This document shows, piece after piece, positions 15,801 to 24,340 of a stretch of 64,000 nucleotides of DNA; position 1 is the stretch's first letter, and each line of letters begins with the position of its first letter. Below the pieces are notes generated by a model, which saw only the letters and a list, made by a program, of their open reading frames with translations, was not told the DNA's origin and ran no database searches. Origin of the DNA: JAIBJN01 sp035461525 (GTDB lineage: Bacteria > Actinomycetota > Thermoleophilia > Gaiellales > Gaiellaceae); the NCBI GenBank assembly GCA_035461525.1, contig DATHVD010000027.1:1-64000 (forward strand). The letters run 5' to 3'. The position numbers and the translations under genes were made by a program.

Positions 15801-16886
15801 ATGACCACCGTTGCGTTTGCAGTCGGAGCCCGACCCAACTTCGTCAAGATGGCGCCGGTCATCGAGGCGGTGAGCCGGCGCGGCCTCTTCCGGAGGCTGG
15901 TCGTCCACACCGGCCAGCACTACGACGAGCGGCTCTCGACGGAGATCCTCGACGACCTCGGCTTTCCCCGGCCCGACCGGTTCCTCGGCGTCGGCTCCGG
16001 CTCGCACGCCGAGCAGACCGGCTTCACGCTCATCGCCTTCGAGCGAGTGCTGCTCGAGGCGCGACCCGACCTCGTCGTCGTCAGCGGCGACGTGAACGCG
16101 ACGCTCGCCTGCGCCCTCGCGGCGTCGAAGCTCGCGATCCCGGTCGCCCACGTGGAGTCGGGCCTCCGCTCGCGCGACTGGGCGATGCCCGAGGAGCAGA
16201 ACCGCGTCCTCACCGACCGCCTCTCCGACCTCCTTTTCACGCACAGCCCGGAGGCCGGCGACAACCTCGTGGCGGAGGGGATCCCCGCCGACCGGATCCG
16301 CTACGTGGGCAACACGATGATCGACACGCTGCGCCGGCTCGAGCGCGAGGCGCGGGCGCGGGCGGCCTGGGCGCGACACGGCGCGGAGGAGGGCGGCTAC
16401 GCCCTCGTCACGCTGCACCGGCCTTCGAACGTCGACGTGGAGAAGCAACTCCGCGCGATCGTGGACGCGCTCGTCGAGCTCGGCGGCCGCACGCGCGTCC
16501 TCTTCCCCGTCCATCCGCGCACGCGCGCGCGGCTCGCCGCCTCGGACGGCCTCGCGCGCCTCGAGGGGGCGGGCGTCGCCTGCCTCGAGCCGCTCGGCTA
16601 CCTCGAGTTTCTCTCGCTCGAATGCGGCGCCGGCGCGATCGTGACGGACTCCGGCGGCGTCCAGGAGGAGGCGTCGGCCCTGGGCGTCCCCTGCTATACG
16701 CTCCGCACGAGCACCGAGCGTCCGATAACGATCACCCAGGGCACGAACACGCTCATCGGCGACGACCCGACCGCGATCGCCGGCGTCTCCGTCGGCGGCG
16801 GGAGCCGCGCCCCCCGCGCGATCCCGCTCTGGGACGGGAGGGCGGCCGAGCGCGTCGCCGACGAGATCGTCGCGGCGCTCGGATAG
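15801..16886 (+). CDS. wecB: UDP-N-acetylglucosamine 2-epimerase (non-hydrolysing)
   Basis: The 361-residue enzyme interconverts UDP-GlcNAc and UDP-ManNAc in the cytoplasm. Family signatures are GARPNFVKMAPVIEA at the N-terminus, HTGQHYDERLS, VVVSGDVNATLACALAA, HVESGLRSRDWAMPEEQNR, VTLHRPSNVD and IVTDSGGVQEEASALGVPC. Length is normal. It lies 31 bases after the initiating transferase and 26 bases before the WecG-type gene, so a ManNAc-derived residue is likely to be added second in the repeat unit. Confidence 0.93.
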   Translation: MTTVAFAVGARPNFVKMAPVIEAVSRRGLFRRLVVHTGQHYDERLSTEILDDLGFPRPDRFLGVGSGSHAEQTGFTLIAFERVLLEARPDLVVVSGDVNATLACALAASKLAIPVAHVESGLRSRDWAMPEEQNRVLTDRLSDLLFTHSPEAGDNLVAEGIPADRIRYVGNTMIDTLRRLEREARARAAWARHGAEEGGYALVTLHRPSNVDVEKQLRAIVDALVELGGRTRVLFPVHPRTRARLAASDGLARLEGAGVACLEPLGYLEFLSLECGAGAIVTDSGGVQEEASALGVPCYTLRTSTERPITITQGTNTLIGDDPTAIAGVSVGGGSRAPRAIPLWDGRAAERVADEIVAALG

Positions 16887-16912
16887 CTCGGCGACCCGAT
16901 CGCCACGAGCGC

Positions 16913-17698
16913 ATGACCGTCGCGGGAGAGGTCGACACGCCTGTTGACCGCAGCGAGCGCGACCGGGCGCGGATCCTCGGCTGCGAGATCGACCGCCTGG
17001 ACATGGACGAGACCGTCCGCCTCTGCGAAGAGCTGATCGAGGCCGGCGAGCCGGTGCAGCACATCGCGGTCAACGTCGCGAAGATCGTCGCCCTCCGCGA
17101 CGACCCGCGCCTGGCGGAGATCGTCGAGCGGTGCGCGGTCGTGAGCGTCGACGGGCAGCCGCTCGTCTGGGCCTCGCACCTTCTCCGCGACCCGCTCCCG
17201 GAGCGCGTCGCGGGCATCGACCTCATGCACCGCCTGCTCGCGGTCGCCGAGGAGCGCGGCTACCGCGTCTTCGTCCTCGGCGCGAGGCAGGACGTGCTGG
17301 AGACCGCCGTCGCCCGGCTGCGCGAGCGCCATCCGCGGCTCGACGTCGCCGGCTACCACCACGGGTACTTCTCCGACGCGGAGGAGGACGAGGTCTGCGA
17401 CGCGATCCGCGCCGCGGCGCCGCACATCCTCCTCGTCGCCATGAGCTCGCCCCGCAAGGAGGAGTGGCTCTCCCGTCACGCCGCGCGCCTCGGCGTGCCC
17501 TTCTCGATGGGCGTCGGCGGCTCGATCGACGTCGTCGCGGGCGTCACGCGCCGCGCGCCGCCGTGGATGCAGCGAGCCGGGCTCGAGTGGTTCTACCGCT
17601 TCGCCCAGGAGCCGCTGCGCCTCGGGCCGCGCTACCTGCGGACGAACGGCCGTTTCGCCGCGCTCCTGGCCCGCGAGCTGCTCGCCCGACGGCGGTAG
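16913..17698 (+). CDS. WecG/TagA/CpsF family glycosyltransferase
   Basis: The 261-residue protein starts at ATG 16913. It carries the GT26 pattern: INVAK equivalent HIAVNVAKIVALRDD, then VSVDGQPLVWASHLL, RVAGIDLMHRLLAVAEERG, FVLGARQDVLETAV, VAMSSPRKEEWLSRH and GVGGSIDVVAGVTRRAPPWM. Such enzymes transfer ManNAc or ManNAcA from UDP to a lipid-linked sugar at the membrane. Placement after wecB supports a UDP-ManNAc-type donor. Confidence 0.92.
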   Translation: MTVAGEVDTPVDRSERDRARILGCEIDRLDMDETVRLCEELIEAGEPVQHIAVNVAKIVALRDDPRLAEIVERCAVVSVDGQPLVWASHLLRDPLPERVAGIDLMHRLLAVAEERGYRVFVLGARQDVLETAVARLRERHPRLDVAGYHHGYFSDAEEDEVCDAIRAAAPHILLVAMSSPRKEEWLSRHAARLGVPFSMGVGGSIDVVAGVTRRAPPWMQRAGLEWFYRFAQEPLRLGPRYLRTNGRFAALLARELLARRR

Positions 17699-17710
17699 GT
17701 CTTCAGTCCG

Positions 17711-18868
17711 ATGAGAAGCGCCCTGCGACGATCCGTCGCGCTGCCCGTCACCGCGCTGCGCGACACCGCCCGCCGAGCCAGGGAGCCGGGGCCGGGCACC
17801 GACGTCCCCGAGGGCGCGCTCGAGGCGGCGATCCGCTGGCTGGTGCGCACGCACGAGATGACCGGTCGACGTGGGTCCTCCAAGGGCTTCTCACTCCTCC
17901 ACGGCTGGCTCCCCGCCTACCCCGAGACGACCGGCTACGTGATCGAGACCCTCCTCGCCCACGCGGCGCGGACGGGGGACGACCGTCTCCGGGGGCACGC
18001 CCGCCGCATGGGCGAGTGGGAGATCGAGGTGCAGAACCCCGACGGCGGCGTCATGGAGGGGGCGTTCGCGTCGCCGCCGACGCGGTCGGTCGTGTTCAAC
18101 ACCGGCATGGTCATCTTCGGCTGGGTGGCGCTGCACGAGGCGGACGGGGGCGAGCGCTGGCTCGAGGCCGCGGCCCGCGGAGGGCGCTTCCTCGCGGGCG
18201 CCCAGCAGGACGACGGCTCGTGGCGCGGCGAGGTCACCTTCCACGGCATCCCGCACACCTACCACTCCCGGGTCGCCTGGGCGCTCCTGCGCCTCGCCGA
18301 CGCGACGGGAGAGCGGTCGTTCCGGGACGCGGCGGTGGCGAACCTCGACTGGGTGGTGAGCGGGCAGGACGAAGACGGGTGGATGGAGTGGTGCATCTTC
18401 AGGCCGGGGACGGACCCGAACAGCCATGGCCTCGCCTACACGATGCGAGGCCTGCTCGAGAGCTCCGTCCTCCTCGGCGACGAGCGCTACCTCGAGGCCG
18501 CTCTCCGCACGGCACGGCAGCTCCTGGAGGTCTACGGCCGGCTCGGGCGGCTGCCGGCGCGGTACACCCGGGGCTTCGCGCCAGCGGCGCGCTCGATCTG
18601 CGTCACCGGCCTGGCCCAGACAGGTGGAGTCTGGCTCCGGCTCGCACAGCTGACGGGCGACGACGACCTTCGCCGGGCCGGGGCCGACGCCGTCGCCCAG
18701 GCGGCCGCGCTCCAGTCGCGCGGCGCGTGGAAGGATGTGGACGGCGCCGTGCCCGGCTCCTTCCCCATCTACGGCCGCTACGCCCCCCTCCAGTACCCGA
18801 ACTGGGCGGCGAAGTTCCTGGCCGACTCGCTCGCGCTGCGCGAGGCGGTGCTCGCCGATGCCGGCTGA
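17711..18868 (+). CDS. Alpha/alpha-toroid protein in the polysaccharide cluster
   Basis: The 385-residue protein consists of repeated helix pairs with motifs such as YPETTGYVIETLLAHAARTG, FNTGMVIFGWVALHEADG, AGAQQDDGSWRGE, VSGQDEDGWMEW and SICVTGLAQTGGVWLRLAQL. This repeat pattern (G-aromatic turns between helices) is that of prenyltransferase/squalene-cyclase-like or six-hairpin glycoside hydrolase toroids. No signal peptide was recognised. It could act on an isoprenoid-linked or glycan substrate; the reaction cannot be named. Its stop overlaps the next gene by 11 bases. Confidence 0.6.
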   Translation: MRSALRRSVALPVTALRDTARRAREPGPGTDVPEGALEAAIRWLVRTHEMTGRRGSSKGFSLLHGWLPAYPETTGYVIETLLAHAARTGDDRLRGHARRMGEWEIEVQNPDGGVMEGAFASPPTRSVVFNTGMVIFGWVALHEADGGERWLEAAARGGRFLAGAQQDDGSWRGEVTFHGIPHTYHSRVAWALLRLADATGERSFRDAAVANLDWVVSGQDEDGWMEWCIFRPGTDPNSHGLAYTMRGLLESSVLLGDERYLEAALRTARQLLEVYGRLGRLPARYTRGFAPAARSICVTGLAQTGGVWLRLAQLTGDDDLRRAGADAVAQAAALQSRGAWKDVDGAVPGSFPIYGRYAPLQYPNWAAKFLADSLALREAVLADAG

Positions 18869-19760
18869 GCTCGACGTCTCCGTGGTCATCCCGGCGTTCG
18901 ACGCGGAGCGCACCGTCGGCCGGGTCGTCGAGGCGCTGAGGGCGCAGGATCCGGCCCCTGCGGAGATCGTCGTCGTCGACGACGGCTCCCGCGACCGGAC
19001 GGCTGCCGTGGCCGAGGCCGCCGGGGCGACGGTCGTCCGCACGGACCGCCCCCGCTTCGCCGGCGGCGCCCGCAACAGCGGCTGGGACGCCGCGACGAGG
19101 CCCGTCGTGCTCTTCCTCGACGCCGACGCGATCCCCACCGCCGGCTTCGGCACCGGGCTCGCCCGCGCTCTCGCGGAGTTCCCCGGCGCGCTCGTGGGCT
19201 GCGCCCGGACGTTCGGCAGCCGCACCGCCTGGGGCTGGGTCGCCCATCTCCAGGCCGAGACGCCCTACCTTCCGCTCGGCGAGCCGCGCCGCGTCTCGTT
19301 CCTCTCCTCGTACTGCGTCGCCGTCCCGCGCGACGTCCCCTTCCGCTGGGACGAGAGCTACGGGGGCGAGGACGGTGTCTTCTGCGCCGACGCCTCGGCT
19401 GCCGGGTACGAGCTCGTCTTCGACCCGCGCTTCCACGCTCACCACGACCACGACCGCGAGAGCTTCGCCGACCTGCGCCGCCAGCAGCGGCGCATGGCCT
19501 ACGGGATCGCGCGGATGCGGCGGGTGCTCGACGAGGGCGGGGCCCGCAGGTTCTTCGCCCGGTTCCCCGTCCACCACTTCGCGCTCCTGCGCCTTCCCGT
19601 CATCTACCGCCGGCTGGCGACGCAACCGGAGCTGCGCACGCGCTTCGTGCGGCTTCTCCCCCGCCTCGTCGTCGCCGAGTGGACGCTCGGCGCGAGCGCC
19701 GTCCGCTACGCGCTCCTGCCGCCGGAGGCGAGCGGCCACGCCGGGAGCGGGTTCCGCTGA
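18858..19760 (+). CDS. Glycosyltransferase family 2
   Basis: The 300-residue protein begins MPAELDVSVVIPAFDAERTV, then EIVVVDDGSRDRTAAVAEAA (GT-A nucleotide site) and VVLFLDADAIPTAGF as the DxD equivalent. GEDGVFCADASAAGYEL is the ED motif that holds the catalytic base region. A C-terminal helical part may bind the membrane. It adds a sugar to the growing lipid-linked unit; donor and linkage are unknown. Its CTGA end couples it to the next reading frame. Confidence 0.88.
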   Translation: MPAELDVSVVIPAFDAERTVGRVVEALRAQDPAPAEIVVVDDGSRDRTAAVAEAAGATVVRTDRPRFAGGARNSGWDAATRPVVLFLDADAIPTAGFGTGLARALAEFPGALVGCARTFGSRTAWGWVAHLQAETPYLPLGEPRRVSFLSSYCVAVPRDVPFRWDESYGGEDGVFCADASAAGYELVFDPRFHAHHDHDRESFADLRRQQRRMAYGIARMRRVLDEGGARRFFARFPVHHFALLRLPVIYRRLATQPELRTRFVRLLPRLVVAEWTLGASAVRYALLPPEASGHAGSGFR

Positions 19761-20686
19761 GCAGCCCCCCTGAGACCGTCGCGCTCGGCGACCTCGCCGT
19801 CCGTCGGCTCGGCCTCGGCACGATGGCGCTCACGGGTCGCGGCACGTGGGGAGACCCTCCCGACCCAGCGGCCGCCCGCGCGCTCCTGCGGCGCGCCGCG
19901 GAGCTCGGCGTGCAGCTCTTCGACACGGCCGACTCGTACGGGCCCGGGACGGCCGAGCGTCTCGTCCGGGAGGCGCTGCACCCCTACGAGGGGCTCCTCG
20001 TCGCCACGAAGGGCGGCTTCCGCCGCCACGGCCCGCACGAATGGGAGGCGGACTGCCGCCCGGAGAGCCTGCGGACCGCCTGCGACGGCAGCCTCTCGCG
20101 GCTCGCCCTCGAGCGCATCGACCTCTACCAGCTCCACCTCGTCGACCCCGGCGTGCCGGTGGAGGAGTCGGTCGGCGCGCTCGCCGAGCTCCGCGCAGAG
20201 GGAAAGATACGCCACGTGGGCGTCTGCAACGTCGACGCCGCGCAGCTCGCGCGGGCCCGCGCCGTCGTGCCGGTCGTCTCCGTCCAGAACCGCCTCAGCC
20301 TCGCCCAGCGCGACTCCGATCCCGTCCTGGCCGCCTGCGAGGCGGCCGGCATCGCCTTCGTCGCCTGGGCCCCGCTCGCGAGGGGGCACCTCGCCCGGGA
20401 GGGGGGCACCCTCGCCGCCGTCGCGCGGGAGCGCGGGGTGACGCCGGGACAGGCCGCCCTCGCTTGGCTGCTCCAGCGCTCGCCGGCGCTCGCCGCGATC
20501 CCGGGGACGTCCTCGTACGTCCACCTCGAGGAGAACGTCGCCGCGGCGGACGTGCGCCTGACGCGGGCAGAGCTCGAGCGTCTCGAGAGAGCACGCCTGC
20601 CGCGCTACCGGGCGCGCAAGGCCGTCCGTCGCGGGCGCATCCGCGCGGGCCGCGTGAAGCGCGCAGTGGCTCGGAGGCGTCCGTGA
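19757..20686 (+). CDS. Aldo/keto reductase
   Basis: The protein has LGLGTMALTGRGTWGDP, then FDTADSYGPGTAERLV (catalytic Asp and Tyr), LLVATKGGF (Lys), LYQLHLVDP (His region), GKIRHVGVCNVDAAQL and VQNRLSL, all standard AKR signatures; the C-terminal AIPGTSS region binds NADPH. No ATG, GTG or TTG lies near the first strand. The best start is CTG 19757, four-base coupled (CTGA) to the preceding stop. ATG 19679 would overlap the neighbour by 82 bases, and ATG 19823 would remove the first strand. Role in the cluster is unclear, perhaps sugar reduction. Confidence 0.8.
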   Translation: MSSPPETVALGDLAVRRLGLGTMALTGRGTWGDPPDPAAARALLRRAAELGVQLFDTADSYGPGTAERLVREALHPYEGLLVATKGGFRRHGPHEWEADCRPESLRTACDGSLSRLALERIDLYQLHLVDPGVPVEESVGALAELRAEGKIRHVGVCNVDAAQLARARAVVPVVSVQNRLSLAQRDSDPVLAACEAAGIAFVAWAPLARGHLAREGGTLAAVARERGVTPGQAALAWLLQRSPALAAIPGTSSYVHLEENVAAADVRLTRAELERLERARLPRYRARKAVRRGRIRAGRVKRAVARRRP

Positions 20687-21843
20687 ACGGCGTAACGGTA
20701 GCCCGGACCGTGGAGGAGGCCGAGAGCCTCCGGCCCGTCTGGGAGCGCCTGCAAGGTCCCTCGCTCGCGGCCGACCCCGACTACTTCCTCACGCACGTCC
20801 GCCATGCGCAGACGATCGTGCGGCCGCACGTCGTCGGCGGGGAGGAGGGCGGCCGGCCGGCCGCCTTGATCGTCGCCCGCATCGACGACACCCGCCTCGC
20901 GGCCCGGGTCGGCCACATGGCTCTCCTGCGACCGCGGGTACGGGCGCTCACGGTCGTCTCCGGCGGCGTCGGCGGGCCGCTCGCCGAGCGCGACCCGGCG
21001 GCCGTCGTCGGCGCGCTCACGCGTTCGGTGGAGCCCGGCGAGGTGGGTGTCGTCCGGCTGCGCACGCTCGAGCTGGGCTCGCCGCTCCACGCGGCCGCGC
21101 GGGCCGCCGCCCCCGTCCACAGGCGGGAGCATTTTGGCCGACCGGCGGTTCACTGGCGGTCGGAGCTCCCCGCGACGAAGGACGAGTTCCTCGCGCGGCG
21201 GTCGAAGCGGCGGCGCGAGAGCGTGAGGCGCTACGCGCGCCGGCTCGAGAAGGCGTACGGCGACCGCCTCCGCGTCGAGCTCGTGCGGACGCGCGCAGGG
21301 CTGGAACGGCTTCTCGCCGACTCGCTCGAGGTCCACCGGAAGACGTACCAGGCGGCGCTCCACGTGGGGCTCTCGGCGGACGGGGTGCACCGGCGTCTCG
21401 CCGAGCTCGCGGCCGACCGGGGCTGGTTCAGGGGCTACCTGCTCTACGTGGACGACCGGCCGGTAGCGTTCTGGCACGGAAACGCATACCGTGGCACGTT
21501 CGGGATCGGAGCGACCGGCTTCGATCCCGCGTTCGCCCAGGACAGGCCGGGAACCTACCTCTTCATGTGCATGGTCGAAGATCTCTGCGCCGACGACGCC
21601 GTGCGCGCGCTCGACTTCGGCATCGGGGACGCCGAGTACAAGCAGCACTTTGGGGACGAGAGCACGCTGGAGGAGGAGGTCCTCCTCTACGCGGCGACCC
21701 CCCGGGCCGTCTCGGTGGGCTTGACGCGGAGCGCGCTCGCCGGCGCCACGGCCGCCGCCGCAACCGTGCTCGAGCGCGCCGGCCGGCTCGGGAAGCTGAG
21801 GCGGCGGTACCGAGCCCGGCTCGAGCAGCGGCAGGGGGGCTGA
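20683..21843 (+). CDS. GNAT/FemAB-like acyltransferase, full-length copy
   Basis: The 386-residue protein has an N-terminal region VARTVEEAESLRPVWERLQG shared with the following gene. A basic RRSKRRRESVRRYARRLEK helix follows. The GNAT/CelD-like catalytic half contains HRKTYQAALHVGL, GYLLYVDDRPVAFWHG, FGIGATGFDPAFAQDRPGTY and LDFGIGDAEYKQHFGDE. Proteins of this type acylate or aminoacylate surface polymers or lipid-linked sugars; the donor cannot be read from sequence. GTG 20683 overlaps the previous stop (GTGA). Confidence 0.75.
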   Translation: MNGVTVARTVEEAESLRPVWERLQGPSLAADPDYFLTHVRHAQTIVRPHVVGGEEGGRPAALIVARIDDTRLAARVGHMALLRPRVRALTVVSGGVGGPLAERDPAAVVGALTRSVEPGEVGVVRLRTLELGSPLHAAARAAAPVHRREHFGRPAVHWRSELPATKDEFLARRSKRRRESVRRYARRLEKAYGDRLRVELVRTRAGLERLLADSLEVHRKTYQAALHVGLSADGVHRRLAELAADRGWFRGYLLYVDDRPVAFWHGNAYRGTFGIGATGFDPAFAQDRPGTYLFMCMVEDLCADDAVRALDFGIGDAEYKQHFGDESTLEEEVLLYAATPRAVSVGLTRSALAGATAAAATVLERAGRLGKLRRRYRARLEQRQGG

Positions 21844-21845
21844 CG

Positions 21846-22961
21846 ATGCGCCGCGCCTTCATCGGCTGCGTCTTCGTCCTCCTCACAGCCCTCGGCGCCA
21901 GGGGGATCTCGATCGGGCCGACGCCCGCGCGCGGGCCCGACCGCACGATGTCGAGCGAGCTCGTCGTCGACGGAGCCCGGACCCCGGTGGCCCCCCGGGC
22001 CCACAGGCGCACCCTCGCCGTCATGAAGCCCGGGCGGGGCGAGGGCGACCCTTCCTCCAAGACGTTCGAGGTCGCACGCACCGTCGCCGAGGTCGAGGAG
22101 CTCCGCGACGTCTGGGAGAGCCTGCAAGGCTCCCGCCTGGCGAGCGACCTCGACTACTTCCTGACCTGCGTCGGGCGCACGCCCGGCGTGGTCCGCCCCC
22201 ACGTCGTGCTCGTCGAGGAGGAGGGCGAGCCGGCAGCGCTCGTGGTCGCCCAGGTGGAGGAGACGGAGCTGCCGGCGCGGCTCGACTACAAGACGCTCTT
22301 CGCCCCGACGATGAGGACGCTCAAGGTCGTGTACGGCGGGATCCTCGGGCCGACGGACGTCGAAGGGACGCGGGCTGCGCTCGCGGCCCTCCACGCCTCG
22401 CTCGAGGACGAAGGAATCGAGCTGGTGCGCCTCCGCGGCCTCGAGCGCGGGTCCCCGATCCACGCGGCCGTCACGGAGGACGCGCCGGTCCTGCGCCGCG
22501 AACTCTTCGGGCGCCCCACGCCGCACTGGCGCGCCGACGTCGGCTGCACGTTCGAGGAGTTTCTCGCCCGCCGCAAGAAGAAGGTCAGCTGGCAGGCGCA
22601 CCGGGACGCCGCCAGCCTGGAGGAGACCCACGGCGACGAGCTCGAGGTCAAGGTCTTCCGCTCGCGCGACGAGCTCCCGCAGCTCTTCGCCGACACCGCG
22701 GCCGTCCACGCGAAGACCTACCAGAGCGCGCTCGGCGTCGGCTTCTCGACCGACGGCACGTACAAGCGCCAGCTCGGCGACGAGAGCCGGCTCGACGAGG
22801 ACGTCGTCGTCTTCGGCTCGAGCCCGAAGGCGCTCTCGGTCAACCTCGTCCGGAACGCCCTCCAGGGCACGACGACGGCCGCCCGGACGGTGCTCGAGCG
22901 CAACGGGCACCTCGACGCCGTCAAGCGCGCCTGGCGGGACCGTCTCAGACGGAGCGCGTGA
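21846..22961 (+). CDS. GNAT/FemAB-like paralog with an internal deletion
   Basis: The middle and end are clearly related to the preceding gene: VARTVAEVEELRDVWESLQG, AVHAKTYQSALGVGF and a C-terminal LGDESRLDEDVVVFGSSPK. About 88 residues present in the neighbour, from after the ADGVHRR position to the GDAEYK position, are missing without loss of frame: STDGTYKRQLGDES joins the two sides. The missing part is most of the acetyl-donor-binding core, so the protein is probably inactive or works as a partner. ATG 21846 follows a GGGGGG ribosome site but adds a 60-residue unrelated N-terminus; ATG 22023 is an alternative start. Confidence 0.65.
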   Translation: MRRAFIGCVFVLLTALGARGISIGPTPARGPDRTMSSELVVDGARTPVAPRAHRRTLAVMKPGRGEGDPSSKTFEVARTVAEVEELRDVWESLQGSRLASDLDYFLTCVGRTPGVVRPHVVLVEEEGEPAALVVAQVEETELPARLDYKTLFAPTMRTLKVVYGGILGPTDVEGTRAALAALHASLEDEGIELVRLRGLERGSPIHAAVTEDAPVLRRELFGRPTPHWRADVGCTFEEFLARRKKKVSWQAHRDAASLEETHGDELEVKVFRSRDELPQLFADTAAVHAKTYQSALGVGFSTDGTYKRQLGDESRLDEDVVVFGSSPKALSVNLVRNALQGTTTAARTVLERNGHLDAVKRAWRDRLRRSA

Positions 22962-22962
22962 C

Positions 22963-23481
22963 GTGAACCGCCGGCTGCGGATGCTCCTCGTCGCCGGCGG
23001 GGGGCTCCTCGCGGCCGTCGCCCTGGCCATCGGCGCGAGCGCCGCCCTCGACCGCCCGGCCACGACGGTGACGAACGGCGTCACGGTCGCGGGCTCGAAG
23101 GCGGAGGTGTGGGCCGTCCTCGTCGACTTGGAGGCCTACGACGACTGGAACCCCGTCTTCCGGAACGCGTCCGGAGGGACGGGGGAAGGCGACCGCCTCG
23201 AGCTCGACCTCGTGCTCCCCGGGCACGACCCGGTCCCGCTCGACCCGAAGGTGCTCGTCTCCCGGCCCGACCGGAAGCTCTGGTGGCAGGATCGGCTCGT
23301 CGTGCCGGGCCTGCGCGACTGGGAGTACGAGGTGATCCTCGAGCCCCTCGGGAACGGACGCGTCCTGGCCGTGCAGCGGCTCCGCTCGGAAGGGCTTCTC
23401 TCCCCGCTCACGGACGACGGCGCCGCCCGAGAGGCGCTCGAGCTGATCGCCCGGGCGCTCGCCGAGCGTGTCGCCTCCTGA
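22963..23481 (+). CDS. SRPBCC-family protein with N-terminal membrane anchor
   Basis: The 172-residue protein has one N-terminal hydrophobic segment (LLVAGGGLLAAVALAIGASAAL). A START-like SRPBCC domain follows: VTVAGSKAEVWAVLVDLEAYDDW, then DRLELDLVLPG, with a long C-terminal helix. This fold binds hydrophobic ligands in a groove. GTG 22963 lies just after the preceding stop, so it is probably the last gene of the plus-strand polysaccharide operon. Ligand is unknown. Confidence 0.75.
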   Translation: MNRRLRMLLVAGGGLLAAVALAIGASAALDRPATTVTNGVTVAGSKAEVWAVLVDLEAYDDWNPVFRNASGGTGEGDRLELDLVLPGHDPVPLDPKVLVSRPDRKLWWQDRLVVPGLRDWEYEVILEPLGNGRVLAVQRLRSEGLLSPLTDDGAAREALELIARALAERVAS

Positions 23482-23493
23482 GGCCGCGCTTCC

Positions 23494-24300
23494 CTAGCGG
23501 TCCGTGTAGCCGAACCGGTCGAGCGCGGGGCCGGCCTCGCGGTGGAGCTCGGCGACGACGCCTTTTCGCCGCTGCCGCCAGCGCCCCAGGGTGTCGGGCG
23601 GGCGGATCTCCGCGCGGGCGACGGCCTCCGCGTCGCCCTCGAGGCCGAAGAACGCGAGGATCCGCGCCACGGTCTCGGCCGGCTGGGCGCAGAGGTCCTC
23701 GAAGCGGACGCGGAGATAGCGGTCGCGGAGGGAGCCCTCGCCGAAGTCGGCGGCCTGGGTGTTGATGCGCCCCCAGACCGCGATCGAGCGAGTGGACGTG
23801 CGCGCCCTCCGCAGCTCGCCCGCGAGGACGGCGTCGCCGTGCTTCTTGAGCTGCTGCTGGTTGTCCGAGAAGGCCATGTCCCGGCCGTCGCGGATGAAGT
23901 GGAGGAAGCGGAGGCCGGGCAGCGCGGCGTTCCAGAACGGCAGGAGGTAGATGCTCCGGGGCTCCTTCCACCCCCACGCCCGGGCGTCCCTGGGAAGCCC
24001 GCTCGCGTGGTCGGCGAGCACGGCCCGCAGGTCGGCCGTCATCTCCTCGTACAGCGCGTCCGGCGCGGCGTCGCCGGCCTCGACGAAACGGTCGATCCAG
24101 CGGTCGGAGAAGAAGCCGAGCTCGACGGCGTCCTCGTACGGGTTCAGCTTCTCGCCGATGTAGAGGCCGGCGGCGCGGACGATGCGCGCGACGACCCGCG
24201 TCCCCGACCCACCGGTCGCGCCGATGACATGCGGCCCCGGAACGCCCAGGTCGACTCCGATCGGCTCGAGGCCGTCCGTCGTGTTCCTCGTCTCGGTCAT
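23494..24300 (-). CDS. Sulfotransferase
   Basis: The 268-residue cytoplasmic protein has the 5'-phosphosulfate loop HVIGATGGSGTRVVARIVR and the 3'-phosphate-binding RFLHFIRDGRDMAFSDNQQ (the RDxR...S motif). WGWKEPRSIYLLP lies between them. It transfers sulfate from PAPS, most plausibly to a polysaccharide hydroxyl given its neighbours. First gene of a divergent minus-strand block is not defined; the flippase gene lies 40 bases upstream on the same strand. PAPS-forming genes are not in the window. Confidence 0.85.
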   Translation of the reverse strand: MTETRNTTDGLEPIGVDLGVPGPHVIGATGGSGTRVVARIVRAAGLYIGEKLNPYEDAVELGFFSDRWIDRFVEAGDAAPDALYEEMTADLRAVLADHASGLPRDARAWGWKEPRSIYLLPFWNAALPGLRFLHFIRDGRDMAFSDNQQQLKKHGDAVLAGELRRARTSTRSIAVWGRINTQAADFGEGSLRDRYLRVRFEDLCAQPAETVARILAFFGLEGDAEAVARAEIRPPDTLGRWRQRRKGVVAELHREAGPALDRFGYTDR

Positions 24301-24340
24301 GTCCTCTCCTTTGTCATTGTCTCTGAACGGGTCCGAGCGC

